The translations under genes were made by a program, and so were the position numbers. From contig JAGOUR010000006.1 in assembly GCA_018061145.1 (NCBI GenBank), positions 1-57,020 on the forward strand: a stretch of DNA of 57,020 nt, in the 5' to 3' direction. Below the pieces are notes generated by a model. That model was not told where the DNA came from. It worked only from the letters and a program-made list of their open reading frames with translations, and searched no databases. This document shows positions 8,513 to 15,377 of this stretch, piece after piece; position 1 is the first letter of the stretch, and each line of letters starts with the position of its first letter. The stretch is from Minisyncoccota bacterium. Its GTDB lineage: Bacteria; Patescibacteriota; Minisyncoccia; Phycocordibacterales; UBA9973.

Positions 8513-8938
8513 TTATTTATTTAAATTTTTCTTTTCGAGATATCTCTGCAGTATAAGAGCGGCGGCAGAGGCATCGGCAGGATTTTGTTTTTCTTTTGCT
8601 GTTTTGCGGGCGTTGTTCACCTCTTTGCCACCCCTACCCCGAGCCTCTACTGTAGTCATGAATTCTTTTTGAAGATACACAGGAAGATCACACTCTATCT
8701 CTATATTCTTTACAAAAGTCTCGATGCTACCCATTATCTTGTTTGGCTTGCCAGATAGATCATGGGACTCACCCACGACTACAGCAGTCACATTTTCTTT
8801 TTCTACAATATTCTTTATCCCACTTATCAAATCCATATTATTGGCGATGATAGTATGGGGAAAAGCCATAGTCCCACCATCGTCAGAGATAGCCACCCCC
8901 ACCCGCTTTGCTCCATAATCAATTCCTAGATATTTCAT
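8513..8938 (-). CDS. ruvX: RuvX/YqgF-type putative Holliday junction resolvase (pre-16S rRNA nuclease)
   Basis: 141 residues, full length for YqgF. The RNase H-like fold starts with YLGIDYGAKRVGVAISD (catalytic Asp), continues with VTAVVVGES and a middle EFMTTVEA region, and ends with NPADASAAALILQRYL, which carries the second conserved Asp. In most bacteria YqgF processes the 5' end of 16S rRNA; junction resolution has been proposed as well. It is the first gene of a minus-strand unit that includes both cysteine-rich proteins. The canonical RuvC resolvase is separate, at 33520. Confidence 0.88.
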   Translation of the reverse strand: MKYLGIDYGAKRVGVAISDDGGTMAFPHTIIANNMDLISGIKNIVEKENVTAVVVGESHDLSGKPNKIMGSIETFVKNIEIECDLPVYLQKEFMTTVEARGRGGKEVNNARKTAKEKQNPADASAAALILQRYLEKKNLNK

Positions 8939-8966
8939 ATATATAGGATAGCATAAAACTCATGCG

Positions 8967-8995
8967 TTGCGATAAAATACTTTTTTTGCTATGAT
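8967..8995 (+). promoter_or_regulatory. Promoter of the DUF5652-like gene
   Basis: TTGCGA (8967-8972), 17-nt spacer, TATGAT (8990-8995). The expected start of transcription falls at or next to the ATG at 9003, which is why I prefer that start and infer a leaderless mRNA. Confidence 0.65.
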
Positions 8996-9002
8996 AATCC
9001 CT

Positions 9003-9236
9003 ATGGCAATAAGTATAATAAAAATAATAGTTATTGTGTTAATGCTAGCTTGGTTATTGTTTTGGAAGGGATATTCAGTTTGGACTGCAGCGAGAAATGG
9101 ACAGAAAAAATGGTTCATAGCTCTAATAGTTCTAAATACCCTATCAATCCTTGATATATTTTATGTTTTTTATGTAGCACACAAAAAACCAGAAGATATA
9201 AAGAATGCAATAGTTAGAGCTTTTACTTTTAAATAG
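9003..9236 (+). CDS. Small two-helix membrane protein, DUF5652-like
   Basis: 77 residues from the start at 9003, or 81 if translation began at 8991 inside the -10 box. Two hydrophobic helices flank WKGYSVWTAARNGQKKWF, a Trp/Arg-rich motif typical of the DUF5652 family common in CPR genomes. The second helix (IALIVLNTLSILDIFYVFYV) is followed by a short basic tail. It is predicted to be a cytoplasmic-membrane protein. The family has no known function. It is a single-gene unit transcribed divergently from ruvX. Confidence 0.75.
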   Translation: MAISIIKIIVIVLMLAWLLFWKGYSVWTAARNGQKKWFIALIVLNTLSILDIFYVFYVAHKKPEDIKNAIVRAFTFK

Positions 9237-9248
9237 TAAAAAATAAAG

Positions 9249-9409
9249 CGAGGAGGTGTGGCTATGAAATGTAAACTTCTTTACATTTCATCCGATCCTG
9301 AATAATTCTAATTCAGGACTGACCATTACGAGCGAAAGCGAGTGGGTCAGAGGGAAGGGTCCGGGAGGACACGAAGCCACACCGACGAGTAAAACGAGGA
9401 GGTGTGGCT
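9249..9409. repeat. Duplicated tRNA-Ser 5' end with nested inverted repeats
   Basis: The 15-mer CGAGGAGGTGTGGCT occurs at 9249-9263 and again at 9395-9409, where it is the start of the tRNA-Ser gene. Between them lie a 12-bp hairpin (9264-9275 with 9280-9291, ATGAAATGTAAA arm), an 8-bp hairpin (9296-9303 with 9311-9318), and AGCCACACC at 9375-9383, which is the inverted repeat of GGTGTGGCT in both tRNA-like copies. The inverted unit 9255-9383 is 129 bp. Its ATGAAATGT hairpin next to one arm recalls the palindromic elements elsewhere in the window, without sharing their CCCGT ends. Confidence 0.75.
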
Positions 9410-9484
9410 GAGTGGTTGAAGGCACTTGTCTTGAAAACAAGAGACCGTTTACGCGGTCCGGGAGTTCGAATCCCCCCGCCTCCG
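9398..9484 (+). tRNA. tRNA-Ser (anticodon TGA)
   Basis: A class II tRNA of 87 nt: acceptor GGAGGTG/CGCCTCC, anticodon stem-loop CTTGT-CTTGAAA-ACAAG giving TGA, a long variable arm (GACCG..CGGTC) and T-loop TTCGAAT. The discriminator base is G, as in serine tRNAs. CCA is not encoded and must be added. Its 5' end is duplicated 146 bp upstream, and a 12-nt reverse-complement match to its T-arm begins each unit of the downstream tandem repeat. Confidence 0.95.
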
Positions 9485-9485
9485 C

Positions 9486-9518
9486 AAAAAAAGAAAACCC
9501 GAAAGGGTTTTTCTTTTT
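9486..9518 (+). terminator. Terminator after tRNA-Ser
   Basis: Hairpin with an AAAGAAAACCC arm, GAAA tetraloop and GGGTTTTTCTTTTT arm directly after the tRNA. This is a typical intrinsic terminator. Confidence 0.88.
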
Positions 9519-9527
9519 GCGTGGCGA

Positions 9528-9549
9528 GAGAGTGACCTGCGTCACTCTC
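9528..9549. repeat. Small hairpin before the tandem repeat
   Basis: GAGAGTGAC, loop CTGC, GTCACTCTC: a perfect 9-bp stem between the tRNA-Ser terminator and the first 134-bp repeat unit. No T-tract follows. Confidence 0.6.
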
Positions 9550-9911
9550 GTGGGGGATTCGAAAGACTTTTCTGTATTTTGTTTACAAAATCAGAAAAGT
9601 ACCTGCCGATGTAGTCGGCGAAAAGCGTACTCGCGGTCCCCCTCTCTCGTATTAGATTCGAAAAGGCTACTGCCGAGTCCCCCGTGGGGGATTCGAAAGA
9701 CTTTTCTGTATTTTGTTTACAAAATCAGAAAAGTACCTGCCGATGTAGTCGGCGAAAAGCGTACTCGCGGTCCCCCTCTCTCGTATTAGATTCGAAAAGG
9801 CTACTGCCGAGTCCCCCGTGGGGGATTCGAAAGACTTTTCTGTATTTTGTTTACAAAATCAGAAAAGTACCTGCCGATGTAGTCGGCGAAAAGCGTACTC
9901 GCGGTCCCCCT
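9549..9911. repeat. Exact 134-bp tandem repeat, 2.7 copies
   Basis: Unit 1 is 9549-9682, unit 2 is 9683-9816, and a truncated third unit is 9817-9911. By eye the copies are identical. Each unit holds an imperfect hairpin CTTTTCTG..CAGAAAAG extended inward by ATTTTGT/ACAAAAT, a GCCGA/TCGGC hairpin, and TTCGAA boxes. The unit length is not a multiple of three, and ORFs that cross it change frame between copies, so it is not coding. A 12-nt stretch (GGGGGATTCGAA) at the start of each unit is the reverse complement of the neighbouring tRNA-Ser T-arm. After the third copy, TCAGAAAAGTACCTG recurs once more. Confidence 0.93.
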
Positions 9912-9996
9912 TATCAGAAAAGTACCTGAATATGTAATAACCGACCCTCCCCCAAAAACCTTTTCCATTTATCATATAAATGCTAATCTTAAATTT

Positions 9997-10662
9997 ATGG
10001 AAAAAAACTATAAATATTTAATTACAATCAGTGTATTCTTTGTAGCAGTATTACTCATATCAAACATTGCTTCAACAAAAATAGTAGATTTTGGATATTT
10101 TACTTTTGATGGAGGGACCCTACTCTTCCCTCTTAGTTATATCTTCGGAGATATCTTAACTGAAGTATACGGATACAAAAATTCTAGAAAAGTTATCTGG
10201 CTAGGATTCTTTTCTGCATTTGTCATGTCTATCGTATTTATCGTCGTAGGTAAATTGCCTGCAGCGCCAGGATGGGATAATCAAGCTGCATACGAAATGA
10301 TCCTAGGATCTACTCCTCGTATAGTGCTAGCTAGCCTAGTAGCATATTTATGTGGAAGTTTCTCAAACTCTATAATAATGGCCAAGATGAAAGTGATGAC
10401 AAAAGGCAAACACCTCTGGGCTCGAACAATAGGATCAACAATAGTGGGAGAATTCGTAGATAGCACACTATTCATACTCGTAGCTTTTGCCGGAGTACTA
10501 CCCTCTGCGCTCATAGTCACATTGATAATCTCAAACTACGTATTCAAGACACTCATCGAGATACTCTTCACTCCAGTGACATACAAAGTGGTAAATTTCT
10601 TAAAAAAGAATGAAGGAGTAGACATATACGACACAGACACAAAATTGAATCCTTTTGCTTAA
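9997..10662 (+). CDS. yhhQ: Queuosine precursor transporter, YhhQ/VUT family
   Basis: 221 residues, the usual length for the family, with about six membrane segments. Family landmarks are SNIASTKIVDFG near the N-terminus, DGGTLLFPLSYIFGDILTEVYGY around residues 38-60, and ARTIGSTIVGEFVDSTLFI in the second half. These proteins import preQ0/preQ1 or queuine for tRNA queuosine synthesis. No queuosine biosynthesis gene and no preQ1 riboswitch-like aptamer was seen nearby, which fits a salvage lifestyle. It is a single-gene unit ending in a bidirectional terminator. Confidence 0.9.
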   Translation: MEKNYKYLITISVFFVAVLLISNIASTKIVDFGYFTFDGGTLLFPLSYIFGDILTEVYGYKNSRKVIWLGFFSAFVMSIVFIVVGKLPAAPGWDNQAAYEMILGSTPRIVLASLVAYLCGSFSNSIIMAKMKVMTKGKHLWARTIGSTIVGEFVDSTLFILVAFAGVLPSALIVTLIISNYVFKTLIEILFTPVTYKVVNFLKKNEGVDIYDTDTKLNPFA

Positions 10663-10663
10663 T

Positions 10664-10694
10664 AAAAAAACAAGCCGTTACGGCTTGTTTTTTT
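10664..10694. terminator. Bidirectional terminator
   Basis: Perfect 14-bp stem AAAAAAACAAGCCG with a TTA loop, flanked by T-runs on both strands. It serves yhhQ and the convergent DoxX-like gene. Confidence 0.92.
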
Positions 10695-10698
10695 ATTG

Positions 10699-11685
10699 CT
10701 ACTTACTAAATAAACTTTTTTGCAAGAACAATCTTTCAGGCAAAACAAAGTGGAAAAACTTTGTTCTTCCGTGCCCAAAGAAGATAAATAATATAGCCGC
10801 AGAGTAGACTACGAGATCCTCTACTTCCCACGCACCAAATTGCATAAACATGGCAGTCACAGAACAGGCAAAGAATATAGCAATTAGTATAGTAGTAGTC
10901 CTGGTCATATACCCCATGATAAATAGAATTCCGAAAATCATTTCCGCAAAACCAGTACTCAATACAAATAAATTATTTGTAAACCAAGGGAAAAATGCTT
11001 GCATGAAATTCCAACTATGAACATCCAGGAATGACATACTAAGCTCTGGGTACAATAGTTTTTCTGTAAAAGCCAGAGTAACTAGTGATATACCTGTACC
11101 AATACGAACTATCTCCACTGCGTGATCTGTCATAAAATTCCGTCTTAGGTTTATGATCAAAAAATACAATGCAAGACTGACGAGTATTGCATTCTCCAAA
11201 AATGAGACAAATCCAAATTTGAAAAATACAACAAAACAAAGAGCGAGTAGAGAGTATGATGCAATCTTTGGATACACATTAAATACATACATCAACCCGA
11301 CCAATATCTGCACATACTGTAGCCCGATAGCAAGAGAATCCTCAACATGAAATTCGGGGACTATTATTATATTCCACAAAAAACTCACAGACACCAGAAA
11401 TAGACCTAGTATCACCTGCGAAATACGATTTATAATTTTTTCATTTCTTAGGCCAAAATTTTCAAGCGATTTTGGTTTTCTGATTTTTTTATCTAAAATA
11501 GCAAAAAATAAAACAACTGCGACAGACACAATAGACCAGACAATCACCTCCCTACTATCCAAAGAATACAAAAAAGATTCACTTGATGTAATTTGATTAC
11601 TATCAACAAACCATTTTACATGAGCAGAAGCGAGCACAGGAATAAAACTGATTAATAATGCAAACAAATAATTAAGATATTTCAT
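10699..11685 (-). CDS. DoxX-like polytopic membrane protein with signal peptide
   Basis: 328 residues. The N-terminus has a signal-like helix ending ASAHVKWF, a motif I have seen in DoxX-type proteins where the mature part begins with HVKWF. About eight hydrophobic segments follow. The C-terminal half (from about residue 190, IVRIGTGISLVTLAFTEKL) fits the DoxX/SURF4 four-helix unit, with the FAEMIFGILFIMGYMTR stretch. DoxX proteins are linked to oxidoreductase and thiol-stress complexes; the role here is unknown. A TATAAT box lies exactly 6 nt before the ATG, so a leaderless mRNA is likely. Confidence 0.72.
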   Translation of the reverse strand: MKYLNYLFALLISFIPVLASAHVKWFVDSNQITSSESFLYSLDSREVIVWSIVSVAVVLFFAILDKKIRKPKSLENFGLRNEKIINRISQVILGLFLVSVSFLWNIIIVPEFHVEDSLAIGLQYVQILVGLMYVFNVYPKIASYSLLALCFVVFFKFGFVSFLENAILVSLALYFLIINLRRNFMTDHAVEIVRIGTGISLVTLAFTEKLLYPELSMSFLDVHSWNFMQAFFPWFTNNLFVLSTGFAEMIFGILFIMGYMTRTTTILIAIFFACSVTAMFMQFGAWEVEDLVVYSAAILFIFFGHGRTKFFHFVLPERLFLQKSLFSK

Positions 11686-11778
11686 ATTTATATTATAACA
11701 CGGGTATTTTAGTTGAATAAACTAAAAATGATGATATTATAAAATATAGATATAAAATTATTATTAATAAATTACATT

Positions 11779-12528
11779 ATGAAAAAATCAACAAAACACA
11801 TACTAACAGGGGCACTAATAATAAATATCCTATTCCCTATTTCTTCTTTTGCCGAGGGGACAACATCCACGACCGTAGCCATCCCAGCCTCTGGTAAATT
11901 CTGTGCAAAATTCAACGAGATTAGCACTAAATTACAAAATCAAATAAACGAAGCTGAGGCAAAGAAAAAAGCAAACGAAATAAAAAATGAGTCAAAGTTA
12001 GCAGAGAAAGAATCGTCGGTAGATGCAAAAAAGGCAGAAGGCAGGATACTCGCCGACGACAAGAGGATAAAGAATTTTGACAAGGCAAACACAAAAGCAA
12101 AAACAGATACACAAAAATTGGCAGTTGAAGTCTATAAAAAATCAATGACGGAGGCAGTAGCAACCAGGAGAACAGCAGTAGACACAGCTACAAAAACTTA
12201 TAGAGATGCAGTAGTGGTATTAATGAATACAAAGAGTACAGATATCGATACCGCAATAGTGACATTCAAGAATACAGTAACAAAGGCCACAGAAAAGGCA
12301 AACACAGACTGCGCAAACAAAGTAGCAAGCAAGACGGTAAGCACAGAATTCAACAAAGCTATAAAGGATGCGAGGGTGGCACTGACAAACAGCAAAAAGA
12401 CTTTTGCAAAAACAACAGAGATGAAAGCATTGAAATCAACGAGAGATACAGCATTCAAAAAAGCAGAGTCTGACTTCAAAAGTGCTACAGACAAAGCCCG
12501 AGCAGACCTACTAATGGCGATGAAATAG
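11779..12528 (+). CDS. Secreted Lys/Ala-rich coiled-coil protein
   Basis: 249 residues. A signal peptide (KHILTGALIINILFPISSFA, likely cut before EGTT) is followed by a long helical region rich in Ala, Lys, Asp and Thr with heptad-like spacing. The mature part has only two cysteines (FCAKF and TDCANK). No catalytic motif is visible. Such exported, highly charged coiled coils occur in Parcubacteria as probable surface or periplasm-equivalent proteins. A structural or wall-associated role is only inferred. It is a single-gene unit with its own terminator. Confidence 0.75.
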   Translation: MKKSTKHILTGALIINILFPISSFAEGTTSTTVAIPASGKFCAKFNEISTKLQNQINEAEAKKKANEIKNESKLAEKESSVDAKKAEGRILADDKRIKNFDKANTKAKTDTQKLAVEVYKKSMTEAVATRRTAVDTATKTYRDAVVVLMNTKSTDIDTAIVTFKNTVTKATEKANTDCANKVASKTVSTEFNKAIKDARVALTNSKKTFAKTTEMKALKSTRDTAFKKAESDFKSATDKARADLLMAMK

Positions 12529-12536
12529 CAGCCTTT

Positions 12537-12568
12537 AAAAATCCACTACAATTTTGTAATGGATTTTT
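12537..12568 (+). terminator. Terminator
   Basis: AAAAATCCACTACA/TGTAATGGATTTTT stem with one mismatch, ATTT loop and T-rich tail, after the coiled-coil gene. Confidence 0.8.
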
Positions 12569-12582
12569 ATTTTTTACACTGA

Positions 12583-12588
12583 TATAAT
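12583..12588 (+). promoter_or_regulatory. -10 box placed 6 nt before a start codon
   Basis: TATAAT (12583-12588), then 6 nt, then ATG at 12595. This places the expected transcription start at the start codon. No -35 is recognisable. Confidence 0.55.
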
Positions 12589-12594
12589 TAAAAT

Positions 12595-13065
12595 ATGGCA
12601 GATCAAAAAATAGAGACAATATCTTGGACTTCACCTGAGTACATACAAAAAGAGAGGTCCATGGACTGGTTCTGGACTATTGGATTAATCTCGGTATTAG
12701 GGGCAATAGCTGCTATATATTTTGGCAACTACATGTTTGCTATCCTTATACTACTATCTGGAGGTATGTTCTTTTTGCTATCTATACACACACCCAAGGA
12801 TGTCCCCTACGAGCTATCAGACGATGGATTGAAAGCTGGAGACAAGGTCTATAAATTAAAAGAATTAAAGTTTTTTGATTTTCAAAAAGACAAAGAATCT
12901 ACAAAGCTACTCATACAGACAGATGGAAAATTCATGCCACTATTAACCATCATCATCGACCCATATATGAAAGATACCTTTGAAAAAGAATTGTCCAAGG
13001 TGGTAGAGAGGAAAGAGATGGAGGAATCATTCTCTCTAAAAGTTATGGACATGCTAGGGTTCTAA
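12595..13065 (+). CDS. Two-helix membrane protein with cytoplasmic C-terminal domain
   Basis: 156 residues. The start contains ISWTSPEYIQKERSMDWFW, an aromatic signature shared by many CPR proteins of this size. Two hydrophobic helices follow (about residues 24-62), then a soluble beta-rich domain (YELSDDGLKAGDKVYKLKEL, later LLIQTDGKFMPLLTIII). This arrangement resembles small PH-like (bPH/YcxB-type) membrane proteins. No enzymatic motif is visible. It is a single gene with a TATAAT 6 nt before the ATG, followed by tRNA-Arg. Function unknown. Confidence 0.72.
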   Translation: MADQKIETISWTSPEYIQKERSMDWFWTIGLISVLGAIAAIYFGNYMFAILILLSGGMFFLLSIHTPKDVPYELSDDGLKAGDKVYKLKELKFFDFQKDKESTKLLIQTDGKFMPLLTIIIDPYMKDTFEKELSKVVERKEMEESFSLKVMDMLGF

Positions 13066-13104
13066 CTTGCCAAATAAGTAATTTTAAGCTAAAGTACGCA
13101 TATT

Positions 13105-13176
13105 GGTTCCGTCGTTCAATGGATAGGACACAACTTTGCGGAAGTTGTGATGCAGGTTCGATTCCTGCCGGAATCA
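13105..13176 (+). tRNA. tRNA-Arg (anticodon GCG)
   Basis: A complete 72-nt cloverleaf: acceptor GGTTCCG/CGGAATC with one G-T pair, D-stem GTTC/GGAC, anticodon arm CAACT-TTGCGGA-AGTTG, variable loop TGAT, T-arm GCAGG/CCTGC. The loop gives anticodon GCG. Most bacteria use ACG, edited to ICG, for this codon box. G34 would read CGC and CGU without inosine. CCA is not encoded. A strong terminator follows 2 bases later. Confidence 0.93.
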
Positions 13177-13178
13177 CA

Positions 13179-13214
13179 TATACAAAAAACACCCATATGG
13201 GTGTTTTTTGTATA
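13179..13214. terminator. Bidirectional terminator after tRNA-Arg(GCG)
   Basis: Nearly perfect 17-bp stem around TATACAAAAAACACCCA with a minimal loop and T-runs on both strands. Confidence 0.92.
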
Positions 13215-13258
13215 CAAACCACCAATCACGCACCGTAGGCGAGATTACCTGCCAACGC

Positions 13259-13525
13259 CTATTTTCCTTCAGCCCAATCCTTAAGCTCTTCATAAGACAC
13301 CTCTCCGCAGACAGTCTTGCCTGTCTTTTTGTTTACAAAGAATGGCACTCCCCCACAAGGCTCAGTATCTAGGCTCTCCATATACTTTAGATTCTCATCG
13401 CTCTTGTCTACCTCTAGTCTTTCTAAAACTATTCCTGTATCTGATTTTAATTTGTCTGCTACTCCTTCCATTGTCTGGCAGTGCTCGCAATTATCCCCAT
13501 AAAAAAACAATAAGTGATTCTTCAT
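13259..13525 (-). CDS. Thioredoxin-like small redox protein
   Basis: 88 residues from MKNHLLFFYG. Upstream in-frame codons to 13582 exist, but a TATACT box exactly 6 nt before this ATG supports the shorter start. The active-site motif CEHC lies near residue 13 (FFYGDNCEHCQTM), and a cis-proline-like GGVPFFVNKKTGKTVCG lies near residues 60-76. This matches a small glutaredoxin/thioredoxin-fold family common in CPR genomes. It has two additional Cys (EPCGG and TVCGE) beside the active-site pair. Thiol-disulfide exchange in the cytoplasm is likely; the partners are unknown. Confidence 0.8.
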   Translation of the reverse strand: MKNHLLFFYGDNCEHCQTMEGVADKLKSDTGIVLERLEVDKSDENLKYMESLDTEPCGGVPFFVNKKTGKTVCGEVSYEELKDWAEGK

Positions 13526-13634
13526 ATAAATAGTATATATTAAAAACAAAGCAAAATAAACTTGAAAAAAATTAAACATCATGATAAAGTCTATTTCGAG
13601 TGTGCGTGTTGTTCACTTATAAAAAAATAGTAAC

Positions 13635-13925
13635 ATGAAAAAAATCATTTTAACTCTTGTGGCATTTTCAATGCTTTCTTTATTGTCTGCAAAAGCTCAG
13701 ACAGGACAAAAACAAGGCGAAGCCGCCTGGAAACCATCCAGGGCCGTATGTGATCCATACAAGGCAGAAAAACAGGCAGAAAATTCAATGAAGCCAGCAG
13801 TAAAATCACTCTACAACGCAGGTCAATCGACCGAAGATAAAAGAGTAAATGCTGCAAAGAACATTTATTGCAATCCACCTGTTAAAACCCAAGCAACACC
13901 AGGCAAAGCAACAATAGCCAGGTAA
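13635..13925 (+). CDS. Small secreted protein, unknown
   Basis: 96 residues with a clear signal peptide (KKIILTLVAFSMLSLLSAKA, cleavage probably AKA/QT). The mature part is about 74 residues, Lys/Ala/Gln/Pro-rich, with two cysteines (AVCDPY and IYCNPP) that could form one disulfide. No domain is recognised. It is a single gene with its own terminator and lies between a thioredoxin-like gene and rpsT. Export is well supported; nothing more can be said about function. Confidence 0.65.
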   Translation: MKKIILTLVAFSMLSLLSAKAQTGQKQGEAAWKPSRAVCDPYKAEKQAENSMKPAVKSLYNAGQSTEDKRVNAAKNIYCNPPVKTQATPGKATIAR

Positions 13926-13951
13926 AAAGATTTTAAAATTAACACAATGAA

Positions 13952-13982
13952 CCCTTTTGTATTTTAAATACAAAAGGGTTTT
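13952..13982. terminator. Terminator
   Basis: AACCCTTTTGTATTT paired with AAATACAAAAGGGTT followed by T-rich sequence, downstream of the small secreted protein. A second hairpin (CCGCCAC/GTGGCG) sits near 14010-14030, just past the rpsT stop. Confidence 0.85.
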
Positions 13983-14034
13983 TGCTTAACATATTTATAG
14001 AATATAAAAAAACCGCCACAAGTGTGGCGATTAT

Positions 14035-14289
14035 TTATTTTGTGATTCTTGAAAGACGTGACTTCTTGCGAGATGCAGTGTTCTTTTTGATAACACCTTT
14101 CTTTGTAGCCTTGTCGATAACACTGTAAACAGATGGGAGATTTTTCTTTGCCTCGGGCTTGTTCTTTTCTTTTACTAGCTTTTCAATCTTTTTGATTGAT
14201 TCTTTCATTAATTTCTTACTGCGATCATTTACTGCCTTCTTGCGAAGTGATCCACGTAGAGCTTTTTTTGCTGATTGTGTAATTGGCAT
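14035..14289 (-). CDS. rpsT: 30S ribosomal protein S20
   Basis: 84 residues, the usual size for S20. It starts MPITQSAKKALRGSLRKK and has the typical three-helix basic composition, with KSVYSVIDKATKKGVIKKNTASRKKSRL-like C-terminal features (VIDKATKKGVIKKNTA). S20 binds the 5' domain of 16S rRNA early in small-subunit assembly. It is a single gene, convergent with the small secreted protein. No leader structure for feedback control is obvious. Confidence 0.93.
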   Translation of the reverse strand: MPITQSAKKALRGSLRKKAVNDRSKKLMKESIKKIEKLVKEKNKPEAKKNLPSVYSVIDKATKKGVIKKNTASRKKSRLSRITK

Positions 14290-14404
14290 AATTTGTGATT
14301 ATTATTGATAAATTTTAATTTAAAACAGATTCAAATCCACCGAGACACGGGAAATGTGAATACATGGATATTAGCACAGAAAATTTAAAAAGTAAATATA
14401 AGCT

Positions 14405-15049
14405 TTAAATTCCAGTTATCAAATTAAACAATACAAAGATGTATGGAGCTATACTGCCCCAGATAAACAATATAAAGAATAACAAGATAAATATCCCCCA
14501 CTGTTCTAGGAATGTCTCTATATATCGCAATCGTGCAGGCAAAAATGAAAATAGAATTTTTGAGCCATCAAGTGGTGGTATAGGTATCATATTGAAAAAT
14601 GCCAGCACAATATTTATCATCACGATAATCATGCTGATTTTGTAAAATGGCAATATATCCATTGGATTAAAAACAGGTAACCCAAAAACATAAGCAAATC
14701 GTATAAAAAGTCCAAAAACTATAGCCACAAAGATATTGGCCAGGACTCCTGCTCCAGCGACGATAACATTACTCCATCTACCCTTTCTGAGGTTATCAGG
14801 ATTGTATGGTACAGGCCTCGCCCATCCTATTACAAATCCGGCATTCGAAAATATTAGCAACAATGGCAATATGACAGAACCAAAAGGGTCCAAATGTTTT
14901 AGTGGATTTAGGGTCAATCGTCCAGATAGGCGTGCCGTATGGTCCCCCAGCAGGTACGCAGCATAACCATGAGAAAATTCATGGATGATAACAGACATTA
15001 TAAGGACTATCACATAAAACAGTCCGTCCATAGATGAAGTAAATTGCAT
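14405..15049 (-). CDS. M50 family (site-2 protease-like) membrane metalloprotease
   Basis: 214 residues with about five membrane helices. The zinc motif HEFSHGYAA lies near residue 23 and the second catalytic motif NMIPIPPLDGSKIL near residue 156; together they define site-2-type intramembrane proteases. The GDHTARLSGRLTLNPLKHLDP stretch after the HExxH helix is typical of the compact YwhC-like subfamily found in many bacteria. It probably cleaves membrane-anchored substrates in the cytoplasmic membrane. The substrate is unknown. It is divergent from rpmB, with the promoters in the 52-bp gap. Confidence 0.9.
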   Translation of the reverse strand: MQFTSSMDGLFYVIVLIMSVIIHEFSHGYAAYLLGDHTARLSGRLTLNPLKHLDPFGSVILPLLLIFSNAGFVIGWARPVPYNPDNLRKGRWSNVIVAGAGVLANIFVAIVFGLFIRFAYVFGLPVFNPMDILPFYKISMIIVMINIVLAFFNMIPIPPLDGSKILFSFLPARLRYIETFLEQWGIFILLFFILFIWGSIAPYIFVLFNLITGI

Positions 15050-15062
15050 ATTGGAGTATCGG

Positions 15063-15091
15063 TTGCATTCCGACTACTTATATGATAACAT
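15063..15091 (+). promoter_or_regulatory. Promoter of rpmB
   Basis: TTGCAT (15063-15068), 17-nt spacer, TAACAT (15086-15091), then 10 nt to the ATG at 15102. The spacing again leaves almost no 5' leader. Confidence 0.5.
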
Positions 15092-15101
15092 AACTCCACA
15101 T

Positions 15102-15347
15102 ATGGCAAAAGTATGCGAAATAACAAAAAAGGGCTCAATTATGGCGGGTGGATACTCGAACATTGTTCGTGCTACAAAATTCAACCCAACAGGTAAGGTC
15201 CGAAAATACCCTAATCTTCAAAAGAAGCGTATTTATGTTCCTGAGCTCAAGAAATTCTTTAACCTAACAATTTCTACTCAGGCAATCAAAACTATCAATA
15301 AGCGTGGTGCCTTCCAAGTTCTTAAAAAAGCTGGAATCATCAAATAA
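15102..15347 (+). CDS. rpmB: 50S ribosomal protein L28
   Basis: 81 residues from MAKVCEITKKGSIMAGGYSN. The longer reading from 15051 would run through the promoter and has no L28-like content, so it is rejected. Typical L28 features follow: TGKVRKYPNLQKKRIYVPEL and TISTQAIKTINKRGAFQVLKKAG. This is a non-zinc form, with only one Cys. The single gene ends in a strong bidirectional terminator shared with the ComEC-like gene. Confidence 0.92.
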   Translation: MAKVCEITKKGSIMAGGYSNIVRATKFNPTGKVRKYPNLQKKRIYVPELKKFFNLTISTQAIKTINKRGAFQVLKKAGIIK

Positions 15348-15377
15348 AAAAATACCGGTTAAAACCGGTATTTTTTT
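15348..15377. terminator. Bidirectional terminator
   Basis: AAAAATACCGGTT, AA loop, AACCGGTATTTTT: a perfect 13-bp stem between rpmB and the convergent hydrolase gene. Confidence 0.92.

Noticed and set aside
9412-9929. ORFs of 80-125 residues across tRNA-Ser and the tandem repeat
   Set aside because: They run through a tRNA gene and a non-coding repeat whose unit is not a multiple of three; the apparent protein repeats come from frame shifts of the same DNA.
9910-9996. preQ1 riboswitch before yhhQ
   Set aside because: I looked for the preQ1-I pattern (a short stem followed by an A-rich tail pairing with the loop) and saw no match; only the end of the tandem repeat and a C-rich stretch are present.
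15051-15101. N-terminal extension of L28
   Set aside because: The extra 17 codons cover the promoter and have no counterpart in L28; the start at 15102 matches the family.
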